In this document: positions 1 through 10,308 of the stretch, piece after piece
Numbering within the stretch: the stretch's first letter is position 1
How the letters are laid out: each line of letters opens with the position of its first letter
Assembly: GCF_030177755.1 (NCBI RefSeq)
Contig: NZ_CP126539.1
Location: forward strand, 2,938,001 to 3,002,000
Reading direction: 5' to 3'
Source of the DNA: Devosia sp. RR2S18
GTDB lineage: Bacteria > Pseudomonadota > Alphaproteobacteria > Rhizobiales > Devosiaceae
DNA: 64,000 nucleotides
Position numbers and translations under genes: made by a program
The notes under the pieces: generated by a model
The model's input: the letters and a program-made list of their open reading frames with translations, nothing else
Told to the model about the DNA's origin: nothing
The model's database searches: none

Positions 1-128
1 CGATCGCCCGCGCCGGCGAAACGGTTGTTGAGCCCCCAGGCCTTGAGGGCTTCAGAAACCGGGCGCTTGCGCGATTCCACATCCGCAAGGACTGCAATGG
101 CGGCGGCCAGACGACCGGGGAGACGCAT
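1..128 (-). CDS. RsmB/NOP-family RNA methyltransferase, N-terminus only
   Basis: Only the first 42 codons lie in the window; the gene runs off the left edge. The peptide begins MRLPGRLAAAIAVLAD and contains RPVSEALKAWG and NRFAGAGD, which is the N-terminal helical segment I know from the RsmB/Sun (Fmu-like) SAM-dependent rRNA methyltransferases of rhizobia. In those genomes such a gene often sits close to guaB, which is about 2.8 kb away here. Its ATG overlaps the TGA of the upstream VOC gene (TGATG), so translation is probably coupled. No catalytic residues are visible in this fragment. Confidence 0.7.
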   Translation of the reverse strand, partial: MRLPGRLAAAIAVLADVESRKRPVSEALKAWGLNNRFAGAGD

Positions 129-496
129 CACTGTTTTCCTGGAAAATGGCAGACATTGATGCGGTTGCCGCTGAAGTCGGTGAAGTCAAACCAGCGCATG
201 GCTCCGTTGGTGTTGATCGGTGTTACCTCCGATCCTGCCGCAACAAGGCTCTCGCGGAGCGCCTCGGGATCGGGAGCGTAGAAGTTGAACGCCACGTGGG
301 TGTTTGGGTCGATTCGCTCCACCGGGATCAAGGTCAGGGCAGTGCTCGTTGACGGAGCGCCCGCGAACCGAAGGCCGATGTGCTGAGCCGAGCGAAATAT
401 CTCCACCATGTCAAAGAGCCGGCGATACCACTCGGCAGCAGCGCTGGTGTCGATAGCAGGCACGAAGATGGTGTCGATGCGCAGGACGGGTGGCAT
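128..496 (-). CDS. VOC-family (glyoxalase/bleomycin-resistance fold) protein
   Basis: A 122-residue single-module vicinal-oxygen-chelate protein. It has the typical opening (TIFVPAIDTSAAAEWYRRLF), a central beta-alpha segment with FYAPDPEALRESLVAAG, and the ending WFDFTDFSGNRINVCH, where family members place metal or substrate ligands. The specific substrate cannot be read from sequence. It is the last gene of the ArsR-headed operon and overlaps the RsmB-type gene by one base, so the methyltransferase may be co-transcribed with this operon. Confidence 0.75.
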   Translation of the reverse strand: MPPVLRIDTIFVPAIDTSAAAEWYRRLFDMVEIFRSAQHIGLRFAGAPSTSTALTLIPVERIDPNTHVAFNFYAPDPEALRESLVAAGSEVTPINTNGAMRWFDFTDFSGNRINVCHFPGKQ

Positions 497-511
497 TTGG
501 ACTTCACCGGC

Positions 512-937
512 TCAAACAAAAAGGACGCGTCCAACGAGCCATAGCCAGAGCAGGGTCAATACCGCAAGGCCGGCGACATAGGCGCTGAAGCGGCGGAAGA
601 CCCGATTGCTGGTCACGTGAATGGCGGCATGGACATAGCGGAGGGCGACGAAGAGCCAGGCGAGAACGACTTCAACCCAGCCCATCGCGCCGGCCCAGAG
701 CGTCACCAGAACGGCAACATAGAACAGCACAGGCAGCTGGAACTGGTTGTCGAAACTGTTCGACAGGAGGCGCGCGCGGAGTGGGTAGGCGGAGCGATCC
801 ACCGCGATATCCTTGACGTCGACCTCTCCGGACATCACGCGGGGCACGCGTTCCCGCCCCATCATGGCGAGGATTGCGATCGTCAGCAGAACTTGGGCGG
901 CGATTGCAAGCACGAGGAGCTTGGCAGTAAGGGGCAT
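512..937 (-). CDS. MAPEG-family integral membrane protein
   Basis: A 141-residue protein with about four hydrophobic segments (roughly residues 5-25, 65-85, 88-105 and 118-138). It carries the MAPEG-like pattern NSFDNQFQLPVLFYV in the middle and RYVHAAIHVTSNRVFRR between the last helices. MAPEG proteins are glutathione or lipid-handling membrane enzymes, and bacterial members are mostly uncharacterised. I chose the ATG at 937 over a TTG six bases upstream. It lies between the SRPBCC gene, 83 bp upstream, and the VOC gene, 15 bp downstream, on the same strand. Confidence 0.75.
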   Translation of the reverse strand: MPLTAKLLVLAIAAQVLLTIAILAMMGRERVPRVMSGEVDVKDIAVDRSAYPLRARLLSNSFDNQFQLPVLFYVAVLVTLWAGAMGWVEVVLAWLFVALRYVHAAIHVTSNRVFRRFSAYVAGLAVLTLLWLWLVGRVLFV

Positions 938-1020
938 GTTCAAGCTCTGCTGCAGATTCGGGGCGCGGGACTAAGTGCTTGTACCCTAATCAGTTCCCGC
1001 TTGCACACACCCCTTGCTGC

Positions 1021-1437
1021 TCAAGCCCGCTCTGCCACCTCTTCCAGCTGGTCGAGAAACCCCTTCCAACCGGCATGTGCGCCGCCATAGGCCTGCTTCT
1101 GGTCTGGGCGGAAGCCCGATTGCTCCATCCGCAGATGCGTCCCGGTGGCGGTCGGCGTTAAGGTCAGGGTAACGACACTCTCGAGCGCATAGGCGGGATC
1201 ATCGCTGGCAAAGTTCCAGCTATAGGAGAGCACCCGGTTGGGCTCGATGGCGAGCACCTCACAGTCGAGCGTGCCACCCCACTCGCCGCGCAACTGGAAC
1301 TTGTGACCGAGCTCCAGCGCAAAGTTATTCTTCATCAGCCACTCCTCGATCAGGTGCGGCTGGGTCAGGGCGCGCCAGAGCTTCTCGGGGGGATAGGCGA
1401 ATTCCCGTTCGACAATCGCCGTACGAAGTTCGGTCAT
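1021..1437 (-). CDS. SRPBCC / AHSA1-type lipid-binding-fold protein
   Basis: A 138-residue START/Bet v1-like protein. The features are an opening strand with IVEREFAYPPEKLWRALT, a WLMKNNFALELGHKFQLRGEWGG segment, a beta-rich middle and a long C-terminal helix with GGAHAGWKGFLDQLEEV. In bacteria such AHSA1-like genes are commonly encoded with ArsR regulators, as here. Its ATG overlaps the stop of the DUF1801 gene upstream (ATGA). Ligand and role are unknown. Confidence 0.8.
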   Translation of the reverse strand: MTELRTAIVEREFAYPPEKLWRALTQPHLIEEWLMKNNFALELGHKFQLRGEWGGTLDCEVLAIEPNRVLSYSWNFASDDPAYALESVVTLTLTPTATGTHLRMEQSGFRPDQKQAYGGAHAGWKGFLDQLEEVAERA

Positions 1438-1832
1438 CGAACCTCTCCCTTGGTGTGGGTCTTGGCTGGTCGAGAAAGATTGAGCGTAATCGCTGCGCGG
1501 ATCAGTTCCTTGAACGCCTCTTGGTTTATCTCCGCACCTTCCGGGAAATCGATAGCGCGTCGCGTATTGCCTTCCAGGCTGGAGTTGAAGAGGTGTGCCG
1601 GATCCGCCACGGCGGCACCCTTTGCGAAGGTGGTTTTTACGACCTTCTTATAAACTTCGCCGGTGCAGATAATGCCGCTGCGGGACCACACGGGCTTGTC
1701 CCATTTCCACTCTTCCTCCACGGCAGGATCGGCCTCAAGGATCAGTCGGCGGATCTGCGCGAGGACCTCCCCGCGCCAGTCGGTTAGAGCAGCAATCCTG
1801 GCGTCGATCAGTTCGGATGGACCCGCTGTCAT
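1434..1832 (-). CDS. DUF1801-domain protein (first copy)
   Basis: A 132-residue protein. EEEWKWDKPVWSRSGIICTGEVYKKVVKTTFAKGA is the DUF1801/YdhG-like core (cut here only for description), and the tail runs AFKELIRAAITLN. I chose the ATG at 1832 because the longer reading frame would run back into the upstream gene. Function is not known. A second DUF1801 gene lies directly upstream, and the two are diverged rather than recent copies. Confidence 0.7.
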   Translation of the reverse strand: MTAGPSELIDARIAALTDWRGEVLAQIRRLILEADPAVEEEWKWDKPVWSRSGIICTGEVYKKVVKTTFAKGAAVADPAHLFNSSLEGNTRRAIDFPEGAEINQEAFKELIRAAITLNLSRPAKTHTKGEVR

Positions 1833-1839
1833 TCTCTGC

Positions 1840-2271
1840 TCACATCTTCTCGCCTGGCAGGCGGCTGGCCTGAACGACCCAATCGGTAAACTGGGCCTCG
1901 TCGAGTTCGTCGTTCTCAAAGATATCGAGGTAACGAACCGCCTTCTGCTTGGAGGGCCCGGGCGGCTGCGGACTTAGAGAGGCCCCTTGCATGAAGGTGA
2001 CCTTGAGGTATTTGTCGAAGCAGTGGTAGCCGAGGAAATAATGATCCTGCTCTACCCCGTAGAGCGGCGAGTTCCACTTCACCGCTTTGCGGACCCCAGG
2101 AACGGTGCAAGTGACGAGCTGGTCGATGCGGCGAACCAGGGGGCTTTTCCAACCCGGCGCAGCGGCGATGTAGGCGTCGATCGGCGCCTGTCCATAGCCT
2201 TTAGGAATCTGCGGGTTGCCGCCTGAGAGCAGCACCACCCGGGCGGGCGCTTTCCACTCGTTCTCAGCCAT
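1840..2271 (-). CDS. DUF1801-domain protein (second copy)
   Basis: A 143-residue protein. It contains IDQLVTCTVPGVRKAVKWNSPLYG and a later KYLKVTFMQGASL stretch, which match the DUF1801 fold. The ATG at 2271 has an AGGTGG ribosome-binding site six bases upstream, better than the GTG at 2280. It ends seven bases before the next DUF1801 gene and starts just after the small membrane gene. No catalytic residue is recognisable. Confidence 0.7.
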   Translation of the reverse strand: MAENEWKAPARVVLLSGGNPQIPKGYGQAPIDAYIAAAPGWKSPLVRRIDQLVTCTVPGVRKAVKWNSPLYGVEQDHYFLGYHCFDKYLKVTFMQGASLSPQPPGPSKQKAVRYLDIFENDELDEAQFTDWVVQASRLPGEKM

Positions 2272-2280
2272 TTTCGCCAC

Positions 2281-2502
2281 CTAACTGCCGACGCGTCGGG
2301 CGGTGCGCCACCGGGCGAGATAAGGCAGCACGAACAGGTAGAGCCCGCTGAACAATAGCAGGAATAGCGGCACCAAGGTCAGAGCACCAATCCAGAGTGC
2401 TACGTCTCCGCGTCCCATGACGGCAAAGTTGGCAAGAACCATCAGCGTGAAGCTGATCGACAGCCACCGATGCGACTGGCGTATCCACTTGTTGGCATTC
2501 AT
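2281..2502 (-). CDS. small two-helix membrane protein
   Basis: A 73-residue protein with two hydrophobic segments (about residues 13-30 and 37-60) and a basic C-terminus (ARWRTARRVGS), predicting a helical hairpin with cytoplasmic ends. Its ATG overlaps the stop of the ArsR gene (ATGA), so it is translationally coupled to the regulator. I do not recognise a family. Confidence 0.6.
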   Translation of the reverse strand: MNANKWIRQSHRWLSISFTLMVLANFAVMGRGDVALWIGALTLVPLFLLLFSGLYLFVLPYLARWRTARRVGS

Positions 2503-2822
2503 TGATCCATCCTCTTGAGCAGGTCTTCCAAACTGTCGAAGCGGTTCTCCCAGAAGCCAGCCATTTCGCGCGTCCAGTCGAGTAGCGGGGAGAGGCCCCT
2601 GGCATCGGCCGTGTAGTGCGTTTGGCGGCCCTCATGACGATCCCGAACCAGCCCCGCTTGTTTGAGGACGGCAAGGTGCTTGGAAACGGTGGGCTGGGCG
2701 ACGCCGGCGAAGGTGGTGAGAGCACCCACCGTCTGCTCCCCCTCGCGACAGAGTCGCTCGAACAGTGATCGACGCGTGGGGTCCGCAAGGGATCGAAAAA
2801 GCAGATCCTGGTGTTCTTGCAT
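2499..2822 (-). CDS. ArsR/SmtB-family transcriptional regulator
   Basis: A 107-residue winged-helix regulator. LFRSLADPTRRSLFERL is the typical first helix, VAQPTVSKHLAVLKQAGLV is the recognition helix-turn-helix, and the wing reads RHEGRQTHYTADARGL. No CxC metal-binding motif is present, so this is the non-metal type usually found with SRPBCC/AHSA1 genes rather than an arsenic sensor. The start at the second Met (MQEHQDLLF) fits the family. It heads the minus-strand operon and probably binds the inverted repeat just upstream of it. Confidence 0.85.
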   Translation of the reverse strand: MQEHQDLLFRSLADPTRRSLFERLCREGEQTVGALTTFAGVAQPTVSKHLAVLKQAGLVRDRHEGRQTHYTADARGLSPLLDWTREMAGFWENRFDSLEDLLKRMDQ

Positions 2823-2851
2823 CAATCCATTCACCATTGACTATGAATTAA

Positions 2852-2880
2852 CGTATAGCCGGCGAGCTATGGAAAATCAA
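2852..2880 (-). promoter_or_regulatory. promoter and likely operator of the ArsR operon
   Basis: Read on the minus strand: TTGATT (2880-2875), a 17-bp spacer and TATACG (2857-2852). An inverted repeat ATAGC-N6-GCTAT (2855-2870) overlaps the -10 element, the usual position of an ArsR autorepression site. The motif match is by eye only. Confidence 0.5.
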
Positions 2881-2936
2881 TAGCACCGTCCGCCCTCCCC
2901 TATTCCAGGGGAAGGACGAGTTCAGGGTCTCAGAGA

Positions 2937-4490
<1,554 letters not shown>

Positions 4491-4599
4491 TCAGACAGCT
4501 ATTCTGCCGGAGCTCAGGTTGGCGAGGGTCAATAGCACCGCGAAGGGGACTTGCATAGGCTTTGTAGCGGAGCAGAATGGCGTTAGGCGGAGAGCTGAA

Positions 4600-5121
4600 A
4601 TGCGAGTTGGAACAGTAGTGGCGGGGCTGTTGATCGCGACACCGTTGTACGCGGGGGAACTCGGCGCTTGGCTACCGGCAGGGCAGGGGTCGGTCGCATG
4701 CTGGTCGCGCGAGTATGACGCGGCACATCTGGCTAGCCATCCTGAGCAGAAGGTCAGCCAGGTGGCGCTGGGTCTCACCTTCTCGGCAGCCGATGCGGAC
4801 AACCGCGACCGGCAACAGTTTGCCCTTTCGGCCAGCCTGCGGGATGGCAGCCACGGGACGGCGGTCGGTGAATGCAGGGCCGGCGATGGCGCGATGATCT
4901 GCGGGTTGGAATGCGACGGTGGCGGCATTGTCGTAACCTCGCGCGGCGAGAGTGTCCTGGTAGATTTGGAGCAGAGCGGATTTATCCGCCTCGCCAGCGA
5001 GTGCGGCGCAGACGAAGGCTTTGTTCTGGAAGCAGGAGCCGATGACCGGCAGTTCCTGCTGCACCAACTTCCCGCCGACCAGTGCACTGGAAGTCTCGGA
5101 GAATTGGCTAAGCTTCAGTAA
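4600..5121 (+). CDS. secreted protein of unknown function
   Basis: A 173-residue protein with a short signal peptide (MRVGTVVAGLLIATPLYAG, cleavage likely after TPLYA). The mature part has six cysteines, including CRAGDGAMICGLEC, suggesting disulfides in the periplasm. The ATG at 4600 has GGCGGAGA about six bases upstream. I do not recognise the family. It is divergent from guaB and followed after about 80 bp by the MFS pair. Confidence 0.6.
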   Translation: MRVGTVVAGLLIATPLYAGELGAWLPAGQGSVACWSREYDAAHLASHPEQKVSQVALGLTFSAADADNRDRQQFALSASLRDGSHGTAVGECRAGDGAMICGLECDGGGIVVTSRGESVLVDLEQSGFIRLASECGADEGFVLEAGADDRQFLLHQLPADQCTGSLGELAKLQ

Positions 5122-5202
5122 CGTCACGACTTGGCAGCGGAACCGAGCCTAGCTCATAGTACTTGTGGGCTCACCTCCCTCGGTCGACGATTCCCCGGTT
5201 TC

Positions 5203-6609
5203 ATGCCACCAATCCGCCTCACCCCGCTGATCCTGGCGGTCGCCCTCTTCATGGAACAGATGGACTCGACTGTCATCGCCACTTCGCTGCCGGCAATTGC
5301 GGCCGATATCGGCACCGATCCGATCGCGCTCAAGCTGGCGCTGACCGCCTACTTCGTGGCGCTGGCCATCTTCATTCCCATCAGCGGATGGATGGCGGAC
5401 CGGTTCGGCGCCAAGAACATCTTTCGCATCGCCATCTTCGTATTCATGCTGGGCTCGCTGGCCTGCTCCTTCGCCTCCTCGCTGGAGAGCTTCGTGCTGT
5501 CCCGGTTCTTCCAAGGCATCGGTTCATCGATGATGACGCCCGTCGGGCGTCTCTTGCTAGTCCGGGCGACACCGCGCAACGAGCTTGTTGCAGCGCTTGC
5601 GTGGCTGACAGTGCCGGCGCTGCTGGGGCCGCTCTCGGGGCCGCTGATCGGCGGTTTTCTTACTACTTACCTCAGCTGGCACTGGATCTTTTGGATCAAC
5701 ATACCCATCGGCATTGCAGGGATCATTCTGTCGAGCATCTATCTCAAGGTGCCCGAAATACGCAGCCCGCGGCCTATTGATCTCCCCGGTTTCTTTTTGG
5801 CCGGAGTGGCGTTTGCCGGCTGCGTCTTCGGCCTCTCGGTCGTGAGCCTTCCCGCGCTGCCGCTCGCCTATGGCTACATGACATTGGGCACCGGCGTCCT
5901 CTCGGGCATTCTCTACCTGCTGCACGCCCGACGCACTGCGTTTCCGCTGCTCGACCCAGCGCTGCTGCGGCACCGCCTGTTCCGCAGTGCCATCACCGGC
6001 GGCTCCATATTCCGCATCGGCGTGGGGGCGATGCCCTTCCTCCTGCCCTTGATGTTGCAGCTCGGCTTTGGGCTGAACCCCTTTCAGTCTGGCGCCATCA
6101 CCTTTGTGGCCGCTATCGGTGCGATCATGAGCAAGTTCATGGCCGAGCGCATCTATGCCCGCTTCGGCTTTCCGCGTGTGCTGGGCACTGCTGCTGTTGT
6201 GGGCGGCCTCTTGATCGGAGCGCAAGGGCTGTTCACCGCCACGACTCCGGTGCCGATCATGATGGCTGTGCTGCTGGTCGGCGGGGTCCTGCGGTCCGTA
6301 TTCTTCACCGGTTCCAACGCTATAGCCTATGCCGATGTGGACGACGAAGAGGCCGCTCAGGGCACGGCAATCGTTGCCGTGGCGCAGCAGCTCTCCATCG
6401 CCTTTGGGGTCGCCGTCGCGGGCGCCATTCTCGAGATCAGCACGCATACCCATGGCGGTGGCCTGACGCTGTGGGACTTCCGCATCGCCTTTTTCACCGT
6501 CGGCGGGCTCAGCGCGCTGGCGGGCCTCGTTTATTTCGCGCTGCCGGCAAATGCCGGCAGCAATGTCTCGGGTCATCGTGCCATCGAGCATCAGGAGGAG
6601 CGAGCATGA
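5203..6609 (+). CDS. MFS exporter, DHA2 (EmrB/QacA-like), copy 1
   Basis: A 468-residue drug:H+ antiporter-type transporter with about 14 predicted membrane segments. Family marks are LFMEQMDSTVIATSLPAIA in helix 1, GWMADRFGAKNIF between helices 2 and 3, and the helix 5 motif C region with LLGPLSGPLIGGFLT. I start at ATG 5203 because the N-terminal extension is not family-like. It overlaps the next gene by four bases (ATGA). The substrate is not predictable. The partner gene is a close paralogue of identical length. Confidence 0.9.
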   Translation: MPPIRLTPLILAVALFMEQMDSTVIATSLPAIAADIGTDPIALKLALTAYFVALAIFIPISGWMADRFGAKNIFRIAIFVFMLGSLACSFASSLESFVLSRFFQGIGSSMMTPVGRLLLVRATPRNELVAALAWLTVPALLGPLSGPLIGGFLTTYLSWHWIFWINIPIGIAGIILSSIYLKVPEIRSPRPIDLPGFFLAGVAFAGCVFGLSVVSLPALPLAYGYMTLGTGVLSGILYLLHARRTAFPLLDPALLRHRLFRSAITGGSIFRIGVGAMPFLLPLMLQLGFGLNPFQSGAITFVAAIGAIMSKFMAERIYARFGFPRVLGTAAVVGGLLIGAQGLFTATTPVPIMMAVLLVGGVLRSVFFTGSNAIAYADVDDEEAAQGTAIVAVAQQLSIAFGVAVAGAILEISTHTHGGGLTLWDFRIAFFTVGGLSALAGLVYFALPANAGSNVSGHRAIEHQEERA

Positions 6610-8012
6610 GCACGGCTGCGGCGACAGCTGCGCGCACCACGCCCCTGATCCTCGCTACCGCGCTTTTCATGGAAAACATGGACTCCACGGTGATCGCGAC
6701 CTCCCTGGCCGCCATCGCCACCGATATCGGCACCGAACCCATTGCGCTGAAGCTAGCACTCACCTCCTATCTTGTGGCGCTTGCGATCTTCATCCCCATT
6801 TCGAGTTGGATGGCGGATCGCTTCGGCGCCCGGCGCGTGTTCCGGACCGCCATGCTGGTATTCATGGTGGGCTCGATTGCCTGTGCTTTCTCGAACTCGC
6901 TGACGGCATTCGTCATCGCCCGCTTCGTGCAGGGCATGGGCGGGGCCATGATGGGCCCAGTGGCGCGGCTGGTGCTGGTGCGCCAGACGCCGCGACATCA
7001 ACTGGTCGACGCCATGGCCTGGCTGACAATACCGGCACTGATCGGCCCTATTGTTGGACCGCCCTTCGGTGGCTTTCTCACAACTTATTTTTCCTGGCAC
7101 TGGATCTTCATCATCAATGTGCCGATCGGGATTGCCGGTATCATGCTAGTCGGTCTGGTCCTGCCCAACGAGAAGCGCAACGCGCCCCGCAAGATCGACA
7201 TGAAGGGCTTTGTTCTCGCCGGCTCGGCCTTCGCGCTCTTTGCCTTCGGCTGCTCGGTGGTGAGCCTTCCAGCGCTGCCGCCGATCTATGGCGCCGTTGC
7301 CGCAGCGCTCGGTATTGGGCTGGGCGCCGCCTACACATGGCATGCGCTCGACACCGAGCAACCGCTACTGGACCTGCGCCTCCTGCGGTTTCCGGCGTTC
7401 CGCACCGCCGTCGTGGCGGGGACCTTCTTCCGTCTGGGCCAGGGCGCGACGCCCTTTCTTTTCCCGCTGATGCTGCAGCTTAACTTCGGGATGACGCCTT
7501 TCCAGTCCGGCATGGTGACGTTCTCGGCGGCTGTGGGCGCACTGGCTGCCAAGTTCGTCGCCAATCGCATCTTTGCCCACTGGGGGTTCAAATATCCGCT
7601 GGTGGCCTCCACTGCCATTTCGGCGCTGGGCGTGTTCGCCATGGGGCTTTATACGCCCGCCACCCCGATCCCGCTGATCCTTGGGGTGCTGGTGTTCGTG
7701 GGGTTCTGGAACTCCACCTTCTGGACGGGATCGAATGCCTTCGTCTTCGCCGACATTTCCGACAAGGACGCCGGCCAGGCCAACGTAATCAGCCAGGTGT
7801 GGGGCCAGTTGATGTTCGCCATGGGCGTAGCACTGGGTGGCGGCACCCTGGAACTCGCGCATCGGGTACGCGGCGGCGACGACCTTGCACTCAGCGACTT
7901 CCACATCGCCTTCTATGTGGTGGCGGCTGTCTGCGCGATCTCGACGGTGATGTTCATCCGCATTCCCCGCAATGCCGGCTACGAATTGCTCCGCGGCCCG
8001 CATCTTCACTGA
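6606..8012 (+). CDS. MFS exporter, DHA2 (EmrB/QacA-like), copy 2
   Basis: A 468-residue paralogue of the gene just upstream, aligning along its whole length: MDSTVIATSLAAIA, WMADRFGARRVF and IGPIVGPPFGGFLTTY correspond to the same places in copy 1. The shared length and ATGA coupling indicate a tandem duplication kept in one operon, so the two may act as a pair or differ in substrate. No membrane-fusion or outer-membrane partner is encoded beside them. Confidence 0.9.
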   Translation: MSTAAATAARTTPLILATALFMENMDSTVIATSLAAIATDIGTEPIALKLALTSYLVALAIFIPISSWMADRFGARRVFRTAMLVFMVGSIACAFSNSLTAFVIARFVQGMGGAMMGPVARLVLVRQTPRHQLVDAMAWLTIPALIGPIVGPPFGGFLTTYFSWHWIFIINVPIGIAGIMLVGLVLPNEKRNAPRKIDMKGFVLAGSAFALFAFGCSVVSLPALPPIYGAVAAALGIGLGAAYTWHALDTEQPLLDLRLLRFPAFRTAVVAGTFFRLGQGATPFLFPLMLQLNFGMTPFQSGMVTFSAAVGALAAKFVANRIFAHWGFKYPLVASTAISALGVFAMGLYTPATPIPLILGVLVFVGFWNSTFWTGSNAFVFADISDKDAGQANVISQVWGQLMFAMGVALGGGTLELAHRVRGGDDLALSDFHIAFYVVAAVCAISTVMFIRIPRNAGYELLRGPHLH

Positions 8013-8018
8013 CAGGGG

Positions 8019-8753
8019 TCAATCCTCTATCTCTTCCGCTGGTTCGTCAGTCCGTCCCTTGAAGCCCTTGGCGATCAAGTAGGCCTCGGCAGAATCGCTG
8101 CGGCTGGAGGGTGGCTTGGCGTGGAAAGTGCTCTTGAAGTGACGCTTGAGCATGTGGAGCAGTTCATGTTCGGTGCCGCCCTGGAACACCTTTGCAACGA
8201 AGATCCCGCCGGGCGCCAGCACGTCGAGCGCGAAGTCGGCAGCAATCTCGATCAGTTGCACGATGCGGATGTGATCGGTGGCGCGGTGGCCAGTGGTTGG
8301 CCAGGCCATGTCGGACATAACGAGATCGGCCTTCTTGCCGCCCATAGCTTCGATCAGCATGGCGGGCGCATCGTTCTCGGTGAAATCCTTCTGGAGCAGG
8401 ATGACGCCGGGGATCGGATCCATCTCGAGATAATCGATGCCCACGATCAGAGGATTGGCCACGGTCGAGCCGGTCGCCTTGGCGGCAACTTGCGACCAGC
8501 CCCCCGGCGCGGCGCCCAAATCGACAACCCGCATGCCCTTGCGAAAGAGCTTATGCTTGTCGTCCATCTCCTTGATCTTGAAGGCAGCCCGCGAGCGGTA
8601 GCCCTCCGCCCGAGCACGGGCGACATAGGGATCATTGAGTTGCCGCTCGAGCCATTTGGTCGAGGAGACCTTGCGGCCCTTGGCAGATTTGACGCGGATC
8701 TTGAGGTCCTTGTCGGACTTACGCCCGCCGGTGCCGAGAGCCTTATCCACCAT
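8019..8753 (-). CDS. rlmE: 23S rRNA (U2552-2'-O) methyltransferase
   Basis: A 244-residue RrmJ/FtsJ-type SAM methyltransferase. It has [16 protein letters not shown] [13 protein letters not shown], the SAM-binding [25 protein letters not shown] of the K-D-K-E site and the late [14 protein letters not shown] segment. The N-terminus carries an extra basic extension of about 35 residues, common in alphaproteobacteria. ATG 8753 is preceded by GGAGGAA and overlaps the end of the phosphatase gene by 11 bp, indicating one operon. Confidence 0.93.
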   Translation of the reverse strand: MVDKALGTGGRKSDKDLKIRVKSAKGRKVSSTKWLERQLNDPYVARARAEGYRSRAAFKIKEMDDKHKLFRKGMRVVDLGAAPGGWSQVAAKATGSTVANPLIVGIDYLEMDPIPGVILLQKDFTENDAPAMLIEAMGGKKADLVMSDMAWPTTGHRATDHIRIVQLIEIAADFALDVLAPGGIFVAKVFQGGTEHELLHMLKRHFKSTFHAKPPSSRSDSAEAYLIAKGFKGRTDEPAEEIED

Positions 8754-9927
8754 TGCTGTTCCTCCGCGGGTAGCGTGAGGGTCGACGCCCCCGATCGGCA
8801 TCAATCAGCGAGATCAGGATGCCCTCGCGCAAGCCCCGGTCGGCCACCCGCACCCGCTCGGTCGGCCATTCGCGACGGATCGCCTCGAAGATGGCGCAAC
8901 CGGGCAGCACCAGATCGGCGCGGTCCTTGCCGATGCAGGGATGGGCGACGCGCCGCTCGAACGGCATGCCAAGCAGCACCCGCATGGTCTCATCGACCTC
9001 GATGCGCTTCATCCAGAGCCCGTCGACCTTTTGCCGTTCGTACCGCTCGAGACCGAGATGCAGCCCCGCCAATGTCGTCACCGTACCCGAGGTCCCGATC
9101 AGGTGCACCGGATGGGTGCCGATCATCTGGCGCAGCTTTTCGCGCCCACGGAACTGCTTGAGGTGCTCGGCAACGTGCGCCACCATAGCCTCGAACACTT
9201 CGGGCGTGACATTGATCCCGCCGAACTTTTCAGCGATCGAGACCACCCCCACCGGCAGCGATTGCCAGGAGCGGATGGACGCTGACATGCGGCCCTGCGA
9301 TTTGGGCCGACCGCCCCTGAAATCGAGCCAAGCCAGTTCCGACGACCCACCGCCAATATCGAACATCAGCGCGCCCTGCGCCGCGCCCTCGATAAGGTCA
9401 GCACAGCCGGTCACGGCCAGTTCCGCCTCGGTACGGCGGTCGACGATTTCGAGCTCGATCCCCAGCTCTTCGTTCACCCGCTCCAGAAACGCCGGACCGT
9501 TCTCGGCAGCCCGACAGGCCTCGGTCGCGATCAGGCGCATGCGCGCAGGTTGATGCTCGCGCAGCTTGTTGCGACACTGGCGCAGCGCCTCCATGGTGCG
9601 GTCCATCGCGGCGTCCGACAATCTGCCGGTAACCGATACGCCTTCACCCAGCCGGACGATGCGTGTGAAGCCATCCAGCACACGGAAGCCATGGTCATGC
9701 GGCCGGGCGATGAGGAGACGGCAATTGTTGGTGCCGAGATCGAGCGCGGCATAAAGCGGGCCGCGATGCTTGCGAGGGGGAGTGGTGGCGGCGGGGGTCC
9801 GCTTTTCCGCTGTGACCTGGGGCCGTGAGCCCCCTGCCCCTCCCGGCCGGCCGGAGCCTGCAGGGATACGGATCGCCGGCTCGTCTGGCGACGAAAGCAC
9901 GGCGGCGGACCGATCAGAATCGGTCAC
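8743..9927 (-). CDS. Ppx/GppA-family exopolyphosphatase / pppGpp phosphatase
   Basis: A 394-residue protein of the actin-like ASKHA fold: [18 protein letters not shown] (phosphate-1 loop), [15 protein letters not shown], and [17 protein letters not shown] (phosphate-2 loop), then [11 protein letters not shown]. It lacks the long C-terminal HD-like domain of E. coli Ppx. The first ~55 residues are Pro/Gly-rich and low complexity. I chose GTG 9927 because AGGAGATCAAA sits directly before it. Whether it hydrolyses polyphosphate or pppGpp cannot be told. It is co-transcribed with rlmE, a pairing seen in other alphaproteobacteria. Confidence 0.88.
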   Translation of the reverse strand: MTDSDRSAAVLSSPDEPAIRIPAGSGRPGGAGGSRPQVTAEKRTPAATTPPRKHRGPLYAALDLGTNNCRLLIARPHDHGFRVLDGFTRIVRLGEGVSVTGRLSDAAMDRTMEALRQCRNKLREHQPARMRLIATEACRAAENGPAFLERVNEELGIELEIVDRRTEAELAVTGCADLIEGAAQGALMFDIGGGSSELAWLDFRGGRPKSQGRMSASIRSWQSLPVGVVSIAEKFGGINVTPEVFEAMVAHVAEHLKQFRGREKLRQMIGTHPVHLIGTSGTVTTLAGLHLGLERYERQKVDGLWMKRIEVDETMRVLLGMPFERRVAHPCIGKDRADLVLPGCAIFEAIRREWPTERVRVADRGLREGILISLIDADRGRRPSRYPRRNSNGG

Positions 9928-10170
9928 TTTGATCTCCTGTCGTACGCGGTCGCAGGAGACGGCTGGGCCGCTCGCGCCCGAACGCACTGTTTTTGCGTGT
10001 CACCGAAGACCCTAGAGCAAGGGGACTGGGAGCGCAATGCAAAGCAGGATGAAGAAAGGTCGGCGGGAGGCGCTTGCAATCTCATGCGGCTTTGTCTATG
10101 CAATGCCCGCGCCGGACAGATGGCTTGCCTCACCCGCGCCGCCACCCAAGCTCCATGGTGGCACCCCTGC

Positions 10171-10244
10171 TGGGGAATAGTTCAATGGTAGAACAGCGGA
10201 CTCTGACTCCGTCGATCTTGGTTCGAATCCAGGTTCCCCAGCCA
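10171..10244 (+). tRNA. tRNA-Gln (anticodon CTG)
   Basis: A cloverleaf can be drawn by hand: acceptor TGGGGAA / TTCCCCA, D-arm GTTC...GAAC, anticodon stem GCGGA / TCCGT around loop CTCTGAC (anticodon CTG, reading CAG), T-loop GTTCGAATC, discriminator G and an encoded CCA. The last 17 bases are repeated exactly at 28465-28481, marking the integration site of the element that follows. Confidence 0.95.
10228..10244 (+). repeat. attL core (17-bp direct repeat)
   Basis: TCCAGGTTCCCCAGCCA, the 3' end of tRNA-Gln including its CCA, identical to 28465-28481. Flanking bases differ on both sides (A vs G before; A vs G after), so the match is exactly 17 bp. Confidence 0.92.
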
Positions 10245-10308
10245 ATCCTCCTTAAGTCGTTGATTTCATTGTAAGTCGCTGCTTTTGCAGTGCTTTCTTG
10301 CGGTCAAC

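Noticed and set aside
5557..6591. 344-codon minus-strand frame opposite the first MFS gene
   Set aside because: Charged, repetitive composition without a fold, antisense to a clear transporter.
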